NCBI GenBank assembly: GCA_041674625.1
Contig: JBAYVI010000002.1
Location: forward strand, 32,368-96,367
DNA: 64,000 bases
Origin: BRH-c32 sp041674625
GTDB lineage: Bacteria; Bacteroidota; Ignavibacteria; Ignavibacteriales; Melioribacteraceae
Direction: 5' to 3'
Within the stretch, counting starts at the first letter, position 1, and every line of letters starts with the position of its first letter. The notes under the pieces are model-generated. The model saw nothing but the letters and a program-made list of their open reading frames with translations, was not told where the DNA came from and did no database searches. Positions 27,352 to 36,693 of the stretch are shown in pieces. The translations under genes were made by a program, and so were the position numbers.

Positions 27352-28870
27352 GAAAATTATTTTCATTTTATTTCTGTTTGCGGGGTTTTTATCCGGAGAA
27401 GGAAAAATATCGGGAACATCATCCAAATCTGCTCCTGCCAATAGTCTTTTTGGATACGCTGTTTCGGTTTATGGAGAATTTTCTGCAGTCTCTGCTCCAT
27501 ATGAAACTTATGATAATATTACATCTTCAGGCGCAATTTATATATATAAATTAAAGGAGTCGAAATGGAAGTTTTTCCAAAAAATTACTCCTTCTGATCC
27601 ATCTCCAATGAAGTTGTTTGGCGTTGCACTCAAGATGGTCGGAAATACTCTTCTTGTTGGTGCTCCTAATGATAATATAAAAAGCGGTTCAGCTTATGTT
27701 TTTAAGTACAACGGTGAGTTGTGGATTGAAGAAAAAAAAATAACTCCTAAAAATCCGATAATGTTCCAATGCTTTGGCACTGCTCTGGATTTAATACCTG
27801 GTTTTGCAATAATCAGCTCTGTAAGTTCGGAAAATAATAATGCTGCTTCCGGGACTGTTTATATCTATCGCATAACATCAAAAGAATGGATTGAAGAGGC
27901 GAAAATTATTTCTTCAGTTAATGATGATAATGATCTTTTCGGTGAATCATTGGCAATTGTTTCACCTGATCAATTCATTGTTGGATCTCCACGATCAAGT
28001 GCCTTTATTGAAAATGGTGGTGCGCTATTTTGCTTTAGAAATACTTCCAGCGGTTGGAAATCACTTCAAACGTTGAATTCTGCTTATCCAAGAAAAGAAG
28101 GATTGTTTGGTTGTTCAATGAGTTATTCTAAAAACAAACTTATTGTAGGAGCTATGCAGGAAATTGTAGATTCGTCTAATTCGGGGGCTGCATACATCTA
28201 TAACATAAATGAACAGGGTGAGTGGCAATTTGAAAAAAGATTAACTCCAGAAAACCAAAAAAAACAAGACTATTTCGGAATGGCTGTTTCTCTTGAAGAA
28301 GATATTGCTATTGTTGGTTCTCCTAAATGGGATAAAGGTAAATTAAAAACTAATAACGATATGGGATGTGCCAACGTTTTTTCTAATTCAGATAGTGGTT
28401 GGGTTTCAATTGGTAGAATTGTCCCTGAGGATGGAAGAGAGGATGATCATTTTGGTATGGCTATTTCTTCTTTCGGAAGTAATCTTTTTATAGGCTCAAG
28501 GCTTGATGATGTTGATGCCATCAATAACGGTTCAGCTTATTCTTTTAATCTAATGGAACAGTTTCCCTCTCTTAGACTCAAATACATACCGGCATCATTT
28601 GAGTTATACAATAATTACCCTAACCCATTTAATCCGGTAACTACAATCCGGTATGATCTTCCGGTAACTTCTCGGGTGAATATTACGGTATACGATATTT
28701 TAGGAAGAAAAATAATTGAGCTTATCAACTCAGAGATGGAAGCCGGGAAACAACAAGTTGTTTGGAATGGAAAAAATTCCTATGGTTCTGAAGTTGCTTC
28801 CGGAATATATTTATATAGATTAACTACATCTAAGTTTTCAAATGTGAAAAAGATGATTTTAATCAAGTGA
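27341..28870 (+). CDS. FG-GAP repeat surface protein with T9SS C-terminal sorting domain
   Basis: A signal peptide is followed by about seven FG-GAP-like blades, each with patterns such as F-G-Y-A-V-S-V-Y, L-F-G-V-A-L-K, Y-F-G-M-A-V-S-L and H-F-G-M-A-I-S, and segments of the kind V-G-A/S-P and G-A-x-Y-I-Y. This should form an integrin-alpha-like beta-propeller. The last 90 residues are a T9SS type A sorting domain with Y-N-N-Y-P-N-P-F-N-P-V-T. It is therefore expected on the cell surface, probably as an adhesion or interaction propeller. It overlaps the upstream 984-residue protein gene by 11 bases. Confidence 0.85.
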   Translation: MYVKKIIFILFLFAGFLSGEGKISGTSSKSAPANSLFGYAVSVYGEFSAVSAPYETYDNITSSGAIYIYKLKESKWKFFQKITPSDPSPMKLFGVALKMVGNTLLVGAPNDNIKSGSAYVFKYNGELWIEEKKITPKNPIMFQCFGTALDLIPGFAIISSVSSENNNAASGTVYIYRITSKEWIEEAKIISSVNDDNDLFGESLAIVSPDQFIVGSPRSSAFIENGGALFCFRNTSSGWKSLQTLNSAYPRKEGLFGCSMSYSKNKLIVGAMQEIVDSSNSGAAYIYNINEQGEWQFEKRLTPENQKKQDYFGMAVSLEEDIAIVGSPKWDKGKLKTNNDMGCANVFSNSDSGWVSIGRIVPEDGREDDHFGMAISSFGSNLFIGSRLDDVDAINNGSAYSFNLMEQFPSLRLKYIPASFELYNNYPNPFNPVTTIRYDLPVTSRVNITVYDILGRKIIELINSEMEAGKQQVVWNGKNSYGSEVASGIYLYRLTTSKFSNVKKMILIK

Positions 28871-28897
28871 GTAACTTTCCATATTCCATACTCCATC

Positions 28898-28934
28898 CGG
28901 ATTATTCAATTGAAATGAATTCCAATCCGTTTTT
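28898..28934 (+). terminator. Terminator between convergent T9SS cargo genes
   Basis: CGGATT pairs with AATCCG, with an inner ATTCA/TGAAT pair, and is followed by TTTTT on the plus strand. It lies between the FG-GAP gene (plus) and the GLUG gene (minus), so it can end the plus-strand transcript. Confidence 0.5.
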
Positions 28935-28956
28935 GATAAAATATTACAACTCAAGT

Positions 28957-30858
28957 TTATTTCATTAAAATCATTTTCTTGGTTTGTAAATAATTACCGG
29001 CTTGAATTTTATAGATATATATTCCGCTTGAAAGACTACTTCCATCAAATTTTACTTCGTGAGCACCTGCAGTTTTATTCGCATTTATTAATGTTGCTAT
29101 TTCTTTTCCAATAATATCGTACACTTTAATTGTTACCAAACTATTTGTTGGTAGTTCATATTTTATTGTTGTAGATGGATTGAATGGATTCGGATAATTC
29201 TGCATCAACGCAAACTCAGTTGGTAAAATCAAATTTTCGATTTCTAATCTCTCAATAGCACTATCTGATATTCTAAGGATTCCACCACTTTTAACTATCT
29301 GATTTAATAATCTGCCTCCTAAATTATCTTTTATAATTACATCTCCTCCGGTTACTCTTATTATAACCGGATATTCTGCACTGCTTATTAGCATTTCGGA
29401 CTTTCCGTCTCCCCACATTTTAACACTTCTATCACCTGCCCACCTTAAATCACATATACCTTGTGGAGGTAGAGGTGGTAAATCATAATTGTTTAGTGTT
29501 CTTGTGCTATTAGTCAGAATTAGTTCACTGCCTCTTCCTTGAGCATCTGCTACATTAAATCTAACCCCTTCATTATAATCTATTTTTTTATCTTCGTTTA
29601 ATTTAGATAATAAACTTGAAGAGCTTCCATTTGGGTTCGTAAGATTTATCACACCATCTTGATTTAACTTTATCCAATATCCCTGACCCTTTTTTAATGT
29701 ATCGGTTGATATGTATCCACTCTGTTTACTATATCCATAATAATTTGATATTACAATATTATTTGGAGTTGTTGATAATCCGTTAACAGCTAAATCCTTA
29801 TCATATCCTCCTATCATATTCCAGCCGCTTTTTAATCCTGATATTGAATTCAATCCTGCCGGTTCGCCTTTTACTATGATCTTTGTAGTACTATCATATT
29901 TAACCCAGTAACCGTTTCCCAGTTTTAATGTATCAATAGCTTTATAACCATTTTTAAATTCATATACAGAGGATAATGCATTTGGGAACGTTTTTGTAGT
30001 AATCATATCAGGTACTTTTACCGGCATTGAAATCATATTCCATCCACCGGATAAATAAATTGATTGTTCGATCAGCGGATTTTGCCAAGCTAAGAAAGGA
30101 TAACCATTGTTAGTCGCTAATTCTATATTCCATATAGAAAAATCCCATCCTGCAGAACTAAAAGTAGTATTTGTTTTCATTTCTGATGTGGTCTTCCCGA
30201 TACCAAGACCATTATTAAATGAAGAATTTGAATTAACCGTTTTATCCCAAAAAGAATTGGTAATTGAACCATCATTATTACCACCTATAAGTCCGCCACA
30301 ATACAAGGGAACTAAACTTACAATGCCGTTACTGTAGCAGTTACTTACAGACCCACTTAAAATTCTACCGATTAATCCGCCAACATTATAACTGACTCCA
30401 GTTACATTGCCGGTACTGTAGCAATTACTCACACTATTATAAGAAAGTAATCCGATTAATCCGCCAATATAAATACTACCATTAACACTGCAAGTGCTGA
30501 AACATTTGCTTACAATAGAATAACTATTTCCAATTAGCCCGCCAACATAGCTCATGCCACGGACAATGCCGGTACTGTAGCAATTGGTTATACTCGTCTG
30601 AGCAGTAAGCGCAATTAACGCACCAACATATTCTTTCCCGTAAACATTCACATTGGTTAAGCCTAAATTTTGAATTGTTCCTCCCTCGGTGCAATAAAAT
30701 AGTCCTTGATAACTTACATTTGGGTTATTAATATATAAATGATCTATTACGTGACCATTCCCATCATAATTACCTTTAAAATTATAACTGCGATTCCCAA
30801 TAGGTATCCATCCGATTCCTGTATTGTAAGGTGCAACATTTAAATCAATAATATTCAT
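28957..30858 (-). CDS. GLUG-repeat surface protein with T9SS sorting domain, main part of a frameshifted gene
   Basis: The 633-residue frame holds five or more GLUG repeats of the kind N-C-Y-S-T-G-x-V-x-G and Y-V-G-G-L-I-G, a beta-helix-like surface fold. A region with S-G-G-W-N-M-I-S-M-P-V and a second G-W-N-M-I-G-G-Y copy follows, then a 90-residue T9SS domain (Y-P-N-P-F-N-P-S-T). It lacks its own signal peptide: that is encoded by the next frame upstream (30855-31043). The two frames join cleanly if one T is restored in a T-run near 30866, giving N-K-Y-F-K-Q-M-N-I-I-D-L-N. So this is one gene with a 1-base deletion, a sequencing error, or a phase-variable site. Confidence 0.8.
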   Translation of the reverse strand: MNIIDLNVAPYNTGIGWIPIGNRSYNFKGNYDGNGHVIDHLYINNPNVSYQGLFYCTEGGTIQNLGLTNVNVYGKEYVGALIALTAQTSITNCYSTGIVRGMSYVGGLIGNSYSIVSKCFSTCSVNGSIYIGGLIGLLSYNSVSNCYSTGNVTGVSYNVGGLIGRILSGSVSNCYSNGIVSLVPLYCGGLIGGNNDGSITNSFWDKTVNSNSSFNNGLGIGKTTSEMKTNTTFSSAGWDFSIWNIELATNNGYPFLAWQNPLIEQSIYLSGGWNMISMPVKVPDMITTKTFPNALSSVYEFKNGYKAIDTLKLGNGYWVKYDSTTKIIVKGEPAGLNSISGLKSGWNMIGGYDKDLAVNGLSTTPNNIVISNYYGYSKQSGYISTDTLKKGQGYWIKLNQDGVINLTNPNGSSSSLLSKLNEDKKIDYNEGVRFNVADAQGRGSELILTNSTRTLNNYDLPPLPPQGICDLRWAGDRSVKMWGDGKSEMLISSAEYPVIIRVTGGDVIIKDNLGGRLLNQIVKSGGILRISDSAIERLEIENLILPTEFALMQNYPNPFNPSTTIKYELPTNSLVTIKVYDIIGKEIATLINANKTAGAHEVKFDGSSLSSGIYIYKIQAGNYLQTKKMILMK

Positions 30859-31043
30859 CTGTTTAAATATTTATTGGTATATAAATTTCCCCCATTTACA
30901 TTTGTAGCAATGGCTGCCAGATGATCTGTAGTTGAAATCTGATATGGATTACTTTGGGTTCCATCACCTGCGCCATATTGTGCCCAATTAATAACAGGAA
31001 ATAAAAGAGAACAGACAAATAGAATTAGGAACAATTTACGCAT
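30855..31043 (-). CDS. N-terminal fragment of the GLUG surface protein
   Basis: 62 codons give a signal peptide (cleavage near W-A-Q) followed by Y-G-A-G-D-G-T-Q-S-N-P-Y-Q-I-S-T, the usual beginning of GLUG-type T9SS cargo proteins. The frame stops at 30855 by a TGA that overlaps an ATG of the main frame (ATGA). Reinitiation there would make a cytoplasmic protein without signal peptide, so a lost base is more likely than two genes. Confidence 0.7.
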   Translation of the reverse strand: MRKLFLILFVCSLLFPVINWAQYGAGDGTQSNPYQISTTDHLAAIATNVNGGNLYTNKYLNR

Positions 31044-31220
31044 GACACACCTTTTAGGTTTAATAGAATATATTGTGAATTTTACAATATGAAATATAAT
31101 AAAACTTATTTGTCCTAAAAAAAAGAATTAATATCATGGGTCAAAATACTTTTCTAAATCATATATTTACTTTTACAGAATTCTTGAATTACCACTTTAT
31201 TAAAACCGGAAAAGTTATTT

Positions 31221-32576
31221 ATGAAAAAAAGACTTGTTTGCCTTATATTAATTACACTTTCTATTTCGTTTGCTTCGAAAAATCTTGCTGCCGATAAATC
31301 GGGCACAACAAAATTCTCTGAATTGGGGGAAGTTTTGGAAAAAACTTTATCAAAGCTCGGAGACAAATCTCCTAACGATATTATACTAATTGAAACGTTG
31401 AGCGAAGCCAATACTATGATAATCGGGGACAAGACTCCTGACGATAAAAAATTGGGCGAAATGATGGTTATTCTTGCAAAAGGTACCAATTCAACGGAAT
31501 TGTTTTTTACAAAATTTTATAAGACCAAAGCATGGGATGCAAAGCGAAGCGTTCCTATTCCTGGCGATATGCAAACATGGACTCTCTCGAATTTTCAACC
31601 TGCAATGGATGCTTCAACCCGCAAACCCATTGATTGGGGTCCAAATGGTGATCGATATGTAGCTTTAGATATCAAACTCAATAAAGAAAATAAACCTCAT
31701 CCCATGATAGACGATCTCTTGAAAACAAAAAATAGTATGACTTTTGTTCTAAACTTATATGAGTATAATGGTAAGTTCGTCAAAACTATATCGAAATGGG
31801 GCTATCTGATTGGCGACTCATTTATGGGAATTGTGTATATGCAGGAAGGTAACTATGCAACGTTTCTATCGAATGTACCGGTTAAAAAAGGTGGTTCGTT
31901 TACTTATCAAACGGTGGATGGAGAAATGAATGAAGCGAGTAACTTAGTTGACGAAGATGATATGCTCCAATGTTATAGAACGGGTGAATTGCCCAATAGG
32001 GCTGATAATATTGCTTGGCAGATGTCAAGCAGTTTTCCAGCTAAGCCAACTTTCGATGCAAAAAAAACAGAGACTTTGAATAAGATTATCAATGAGTCTC
32101 CATTTCTTCAAGCCAAATTTTATCAAGGGATGGTTTTTGATGCGGGGAGAAGAAGTTGGCCCGAGCCCAATAAACCTTGGTCTTTCTGGACTATGGTAAT
32201 AGCTCAGGATATGGCTAATTTGTGTTTGCTCGATTGGGGCCCGAATGGAGATCGTTATGTTCAGTTCGATATAGAGTTTGAAGGGAAGAGGAACTTCTCA
32301 GCATTGACTGACGATCGGTATTCGACCGGTCAAAGATTTATATTTCCACTTCGTTTATATGAAAAGGATGGACGCTTTGTAAAGACTGTATCGAGTTTTG
32401 GAAATTTCTTCGGTTTTGGCGAAGGTTCATTTATTTATATTCAGGAAGTGAAAAATATTAATGCTACATTTTTTACAAAACTGCCAGTAGAATATGGAAA
32501 ACCATTTAGCTATAACGTAAAGAAGGATCGAATTACAAAGATATCCGAACTGCTTGATTTTAAGCCCGCTCAATAA
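31221..32576 (+). CDS. Exported protein with two copies of an uncharacterised domain
   Basis: A 451-residue product with signal peptide (cleaved near L-A-A). Two homologous units of about 110 residues are visible. The first has D-W-G-P-N-G-D-R-Y-V-A-L-D-I, L-N-L-Y-E-Y-N-G-K-F-V-K-T-I-S and I-V-Y-M-Q-E-G; the second has D-W-G-P-N-G-D-R-Y-V-Q-F-D-I, L-R-L-Y-E-K-D-G-R-F-V-K-T-V-S and F-I-Y-I-Q-E-V. Each is preceded by a segment with F-Y-K/Q-T/G and a W-x-x-W region. I do not recognise the family. It is followed by a good terminator, so it is monocistronic. Confidence 0.65.
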   Translation: MKKRLVCLILITLSISFASKNLAADKSGTTKFSELGEVLEKTLSKLGDKSPNDIILIETLSEANTMIIGDKTPDDKKLGEMMVILAKGTNSTELFFTKFYKTKAWDAKRSVPIPGDMQTWTLSNFQPAMDASTRKPIDWGPNGDRYVALDIKLNKENKPHPMIDDLLKTKNSMTFVLNLYEYNGKFVKTISKWGYLIGDSFMGIVYMQEGNYATFLSNVPVKKGGSFTYQTVDGEMNEASNLVDEDDMLQCYRTGELPNRADNIAWQMSSSFPAKPTFDAKKTETLNKIINESPFLQAKFYQGMVFDAGRRSWPEPNKPWSFWTMVIAQDMANLCLLDWGPNGDRYVQFDIEFEGKRNFSALTDDRYSTGQRFIFPLRLYEKDGRFVKTVSSFGNFFGFGEGSFIYIQEVKNINATFFTKLPVEYGKPFSYNVKKDRITKISELLDFKPAQ

Positions 32577-32600
32577 AACTAGAGTTATTAATTGTTTTCA

Positions 32601-32630
32601 AAAAAATTCCCACGTAAGTGGGTTTTTTTT
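32601..32630 (+). terminator. Rho-independent terminator
   Basis: CCCAC, loop GTAA, GTGGG, then eight T. The A-run on the left also pairs with the T-run, so it could work in both directions. It lies 25 bases after the stop of the 451-residue protein gene. Confidence 0.85.
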
Positions 32631-32755
32631 GATCCTTTAGAATTTTGTTTTGAAGCAATACGTATCACTAATTCAGATTTTTGTATAACCACCGATAAAT
32701 ACCTTTTTCTATCCTTGATTCATAATTTTATTAAATTTAATTAGGAACATAATAG

Positions 32756-32851
32756 ATGAGGAAACAAATAGAAAAAAGAAAATTAGGTAATTCAGGTCTC
32801 GAAGTATCAGTACTTGGTTGCAAAAGGCAGCACCTTCGTTTCGGAACATAG
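32756..32851 (+). pseudogene. N-terminal fossil of an aldo/keto reductase
   Basis: An ATG-initiated frame of 31 codons reads K-R-K-L-G-N-S-G-L-E-V-S-V-L-G, the classic aldo/keto reductase opening, then diverges and stops. The catalytic region is absent. The G-L-G-C-M motif that should follow is replaced, so a deletion lies right after residue 22. Confidence 0.55.
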
Positions 32852-33369
32852 ACATTTTCCTAACCGTCTCTTCTTTGGAACTGAAACATCTCATGAAGTA
32901 CATTATTGAATATGTTTGCTGGATAACGATTACATTATTGGAGTGAATGGTGAGGGTAAGCTTATTGTGCTCGATAATGGAGAACTCAACTCAGCTTCTA
33001 AAATATAAGCTAAGCAAATGCGCATCAGAGGAAATTTATAATATTTTTTACTACTTAGAGATTCCCGGACTCTCCGTAAAAACCCTGCAAGTTATTATTA
33101 CTTATGGGGTTTCGTCTATATGATCGTTTCGTCACTTTCATGATTGAAATATTTAATGGGAATTAATTAGCAAATTCATTATTTTTATCCAAGATGAGTT
33201 TTGAAAAGCAACAGCAATCTTGTTTATGCAAAATCTGACTTTTTTTGCGAGCAGTATTTAGATTAAAATTGGCTACAGCTAAATATAAATCTGAAGAAAT
33301 GGTTTTATACTTCACTGCAAATAATTTGCAAGTGTAGCTCTATTAATCACTGTTCAAAAGGAGTTGTAT
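32852..33369. other. Gene-free spacer with possible unassigned fossils
   Basis: 518 bases without a convincing gene. Short open stretches occur, one near 32924-33010 reading N-D-Y-I-I-G-V-N-G-E-G-K-L-I-V-L-D-N-G, but I cannot assign any of them. The promoter of the serine hydrolase pair should lie near the right end. Confidence 0.35.
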
Positions 33370-34488
33370 ATGCAATTTCTTAAAAAAAACTTATTCCATT
33401 TCATCTTTTTACTTTCTCTTCTTTCATTAATACTATCTTCGTGTAGTGATGATTCTTCAATTACCGAGCCTCAAAATAAAATCTTATCCAATGAAACAAA
33501 TACAGCACTTCAAGTTGCTGCAGATAAGATTATGATGACTTATTCAATTCCCGGAATGATTGCTTGCATTACAGTTGAAGGGGAGGAGGATTTATATATA
33601 TCGAGGGGTGTAGGCAATTTAAACACGAGTGAAAAAATGTATTCAGGTAACTATTTCAGAATGGCAAGTGTGACAAAATCATTTACTACTGAAGCAGTAT
33701 TAATATTAGTTGATGAAGGTAAGATTGATCTTAATAAACCAATTTCATTTTATCTGCCAGAATATATAATACCGCAGGGAGATAAAATTACTGTTCGAAT
33801 GCTTGGCAATATGACAAGCGGATTAATTGAAGTAATTGATGACATAGGATTAAACACGATTTATTATAATAGTCAAGGAACTACTAAATTTACAAGCGAA
33901 CAACTTATAGCTCCTCTTTCTACCTCCTCTTTGAAATTCACTCCGGGTGCTCAGTTTGATTACTGCAATACAAATACAATTATTTTGGGATTATTAATCA
34001 AGAAAGTAACCAACCAGGAAATAAAGGATGTATTTGCTGAAAAGATTTTTAAGCCATTAGGATTAATTAATACATTTTGGCCAGAGACAAATTATTTACC
34101 ATATCCTTATCATCATGCATATGGATTTTTAACTGGTACTTTTACCGATATGACATATTATGGGAATTCAATAGGCAATGCTGCAGGTATTCTTATATCA
34201 AATCTTTCAGATCTAAAAATGTGGGCAAAGGAATTATCTGAATGTAAATTGCTTTCTGCAAACTCTAAAACTGAAAGGTTCCAAACTACTGCAGGAAGTG
34301 ATTATAGTTTTGGATTAGATAAAATAGGGGATTGGGTTGGTCATTCGGGAGGCATAATAGGATGGAATACAATGGTCTATTATAACAAGGCAAAAAATAT
34401 GTCCATTGTAGTTCATACGAATGTACTTGAGGGGACACCAGCCGGTGCTGCTTTTAATGAATTTGCAAAAATCCTCAATAAATTATAA
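33370..34488 (+). CDS. Beta-lactamase-related lipoprotein serine hydrolase, paralog 3
   Basis: A 372-residue lipoprotein (lipobox L-S-S-C) with the full catalytic set: S-V-T-K, Y-C-N and H-S-G. It shares F-T-T-E-A-V-L-I-L-V-D-E-G and G-N-M-T-S-G-L with the copies at 17.6-20 kb. AGGAG precedes the ATG at 33370. Paralog 4 follows after 17 bases on the same strand. The substrate is unknown; peptidoglycan peptides, D-amino-acid peptides or esters are plausible for the superfamily. Confidence 0.88.
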   Translation: MQFLKKNLFHFIFLLSLLSLILSSCSDDSSITEPQNKILSNETNTALQVAADKIMMTYSIPGMIACITVEGEEDLYISRGVGNLNTSEKMYSGNYFRMASVTKSFTTEAVLILVDEGKIDLNKPISFYLPEYIIPQGDKITVRMLGNMTSGLIEVIDDIGLNTIYYNSQGTTKFTSEQLIAPLSTSSLKFTPGAQFDYCNTNTIILGLLIKKVTNQEIKDVFAEKIFKPLGLINTFWPETNYLPYPYHHAYGFLTGTFTDMTYYGNSIGNAAGILISNLSDLKMWAKELSECKLLSANSKTERFQTTAGSDYSFGLDKIGDWVGHSGGIIGWNTMVYYNKAKNMSIVVHTNVLEGTPAGAAFNEFAKILNKL

Positions 34489-34505
34489 AACATGGAGTAA
34501 TATAT

Positions 34506-35630
34506 ATGAGGTATTACAAAAAAAATCTAACCATTTTTATTCTTTTTTTATGTTTATTTCTTTCTTCTTGCGATGTTGATTCACCTGTTGCAACAACCCA
34601 GAATAAAATATTAACGAGTGAAACTATTTCAAAGCTGCAAACTGCGGCAGATAAAATGATGAAGATATACCAGACTCCAGGTTTAGTTGCATTTATATTT
34701 GTTGAAGGAGAAGGGGGACTACTAATTAAAAGAGGTGTAAGCAATACTATTACAAATGAGCCGGTAAATGAAAATAACTATTTTAGGATTGGTAGTATTA
34801 CAAAAACTTTTACTACGGAAGCAGTTCTAATTTTAGTAGATGAGGGATTGATTGACCTTGATAAACAAATCTCTTTTTACTTACCAACTTATAATATACC
34901 AAGCGGAAATATAATTACTGTGAGGATGCTTGCTAATATGAGCAGTGGTTTATTCAACTATACTTATGATGATAAATTCATGTACTCGATTATTGCTTCA
35001 AATGGGCAAAAGGTTTTTACTCCCGATTCTATGCTTGCGGCTTCATTTAGACATCCATTAACTTTTGAACCTGGAACAAAGTACGACTACTGCAACACAA
35101 ATACTATTTTATTAGGTTTGTTAATTACCAAAGTAACCGGAAAAACAGTATCTCAAGTATTCGAAGAAAAAATATTTACTCCTTTGGGAATGACAAAAAC
35201 ATATTGGCCAATCTCCCGTTATTTAAGCTCACCATATAGTCATGGTTATTTTAGCGGTGCTGGACAACTGACAGATGTAACATATTGGAATCCATCTCAA
35301 GGAGATGCTGCAGGAATTCTTATTTCAAAAATTTCCGATTTGATAATCTGGTCAAAAGAAATTCATGAAAGAACTCTACTAAGCGAAAAAGGGAAAATTG
35401 AAAGGTATAAATGGAATACGTTCGATCCTACTTCTAAAAATGCATACGGCTTTGGGCTAATGAAAATGGGAAATTGGATTGGACACGATGGGACAGTATT
35501 GGGATATAATACATGCTGCTTTTATAACGAAACATTAAAAACAACAATTATTTTAAGTGCTAACTCAAATGATGATAATCCTGCTGAATCTGCTTTCAAT
35601 GAATTTACGAGTATCCTTGAAATGAACTGA
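34506..35630 (+). CDS. Beta-lactamase-related lipoprotein serine hydrolase, paralog 4
   Basis: A 374-residue lipoprotein (lipobox L-S-S-C) with S-I-T-K, Y-C-N and H-D-G in place of the third motif. H-D-G instead of H-P-G/H-S-G is a small but possibly specificity-changing difference. The Y-C-N-T-N-T segment is shared with paralog 3, so the two are a tandem duplicate. GGAG lies before the ATG. The gene is followed by a 268-base stretch containing a minus-strand open fragment. Confidence 0.88.
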   Translation: MRYYKKNLTIFILFLCLFLSSCDVDSPVATTQNKILTSETISKLQTAADKMMKIYQTPGLVAFIFVEGEGGLLIKRGVSNTITNEPVNENNYFRIGSITKTFTTEAVLILVDEGLIDLDKQISFYLPTYNIPSGNIITVRMLANMSSGLFNYTYDDKFMYSIIASNGQKVFTPDSMLAASFRHPLTFEPGTKYDYCNTNTILLGLLITKVTGKTVSQVFEEKIFTPLGMTKTYWPISRYLSSPYSHGYFSGAGQLTDVTYWNPSQGDAAGILISKISDLIIWSKEIHERTLLSEKGKIERYKWNTFDPTSKNAYGFGLMKMGNWIGHDGTVLGYNTCCFYNETLKTTIILSANSNDDNPAESAFNEFTSILEMN

Positions 35631-35639
35631 TTTATTTAT

Positions 35640-35837
35640 TCAAAATTCGCATAACTTAAGTGAAGTATTTGTGATAGTGACTTTCGATACTTTTGTAACC
35701 ATATCTGCAAATTCCTTTACCCTATTTAAATATGCCGGAACATCATGACCAACTTCCTCAGAGATAGAATAAGTTGCAGCGATTAATTTCTCAATTGGGG
35801 ATTGGGTGAATCGATACTTGAACCAATTGATTCGAAT
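35640..35837 (-). other. Unassigned minus-strand coding fossil
   Basis: About 66 sense codons without an ATG end at a TGA at 35640-35642. The translation contains S-P-I-E-K-L-I-A-A-T-Y-S-I-S-E-E-V-G and N-R-V-K-E-F-A-D-M-V, amphipathic helices that look like genuine protein rather than random sequence. The frame has a TAG just upstream. I cannot name a family. Confidence 0.3.
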
Positions 35838-35898
35838 GTATTTCTAAAAAAAAATATGTTATTATAAATACTCAAATAAAATGTTTTTGGTGGGATAT

Positions 35899-36693
35899 AT
35901 GTGGCGCATAAATACGTTTGCTTTTATACTTCTCTTCTTTTTTATTGGGGGAGCATCGTTCGCTCAACTTATTTCTATACCAATAACTGTTAGTAACAAT
36001 CTTGGTGCTTATCAGCAATTATATATCGGGATCGATCCTTCTGCAACCGATGGAATAGATGCATCGCTCAACGAAGCTGATCTTCCACCTCTTCCGCCTT
36101 ATGAGATATTAGATGTACGACTAAAGCTCCCAACTTCTGATTACCAATATTCCACACGCGATTATAGGTATTGCACAAATCTTCCTTTTGTTTCTCTTAT
36201 AAATTATGAAATACTTATTCAAAGAGGTAATGGAAACAGCGTAACTCTCGAATGGGCTTTCCCAAATGATGTTACTGCCGTTTTGAAGGACCCTTATGGC
36301 GGAATATTTATTAATCAAAATATTTCGGGTAATGGTTCTTACACTTTTGCGAATGAGAATATTAATCGGTTAGAGTTAATCGTTACTTATAATATTACTA
36401 CTGATATTGAAGAAGAGAATATTATGCCGAATGAATATACACTTTACCAAAACTATCCTAATCCATTTAATCCCTCTACAACAATAAAATTCGTACTCCC
36501 GCGCGAAGAGAGTGTTAAGTTAATGATCTACAATTCACTCGGAGAGATTGTTGAGGAATTAATTAATCAAACCCTTCCCGGCGGATTGCGCGAAGTTAAT
36601 TGGAATGCAAAATCATATCCGAGTGGGATATATTTTTACACATTCAAAGCGGGTGATTATTTAATAACAAAAAAACTTAACATCGTCAAGTGA
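35899..36693 (+). CDS. Short secreted protein with T9SS C-terminal sorting domain
   Basis: The signal peptide ends at S-F-A-Q; a middle part of about 140 residues contains an uncharacterised beta-rich domain (Y-I-G-I-D-P-S-A-T-D-G-I-D, L-P-P-L-P-P). This matches the type of domain often placed before T9SS tails in Ignavibacteria, and a similar L-P-P-L-P-P-Q-G segment occurs in the GLUG protein. The last 85 residues are a type A sorting domain (L-Y-Q-N-Y-P-N-P-F-N-P-S-T). The ATG at 35899 with GGTGGG upstream is preferred over an in-frame ATG at 35881. Confidence 0.8.
   Translation: MWRINTFAFILLFFFIGGASFAQLISIPITVSNNLGAYQQLYIGIDPSATDGIDASLNEADLPPLPPYEILDVRLKLPTSDYQYSTRDYRYCTNLPFVSLINYEILIQRGNGNSVTLEWAFPNDVTAVLKDPYGGIFINQNISGNGSYTFANENINRLELIVTYNITTDIEEENIMPNEYTLYQNYPNPFNPSTTIKFVLPREESVKLMIYNSLGEIVEELINQTLPGGLREVNWNAKSYPSGIYFYTFKAGDYLITKKLNIVK

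Noticed and set aside
32709..32903. Minus-strand ORF of 64 codons
   Set aside because: It is antisense to the aldo/keto reductase fossil; that frame carries the recognisable motif.
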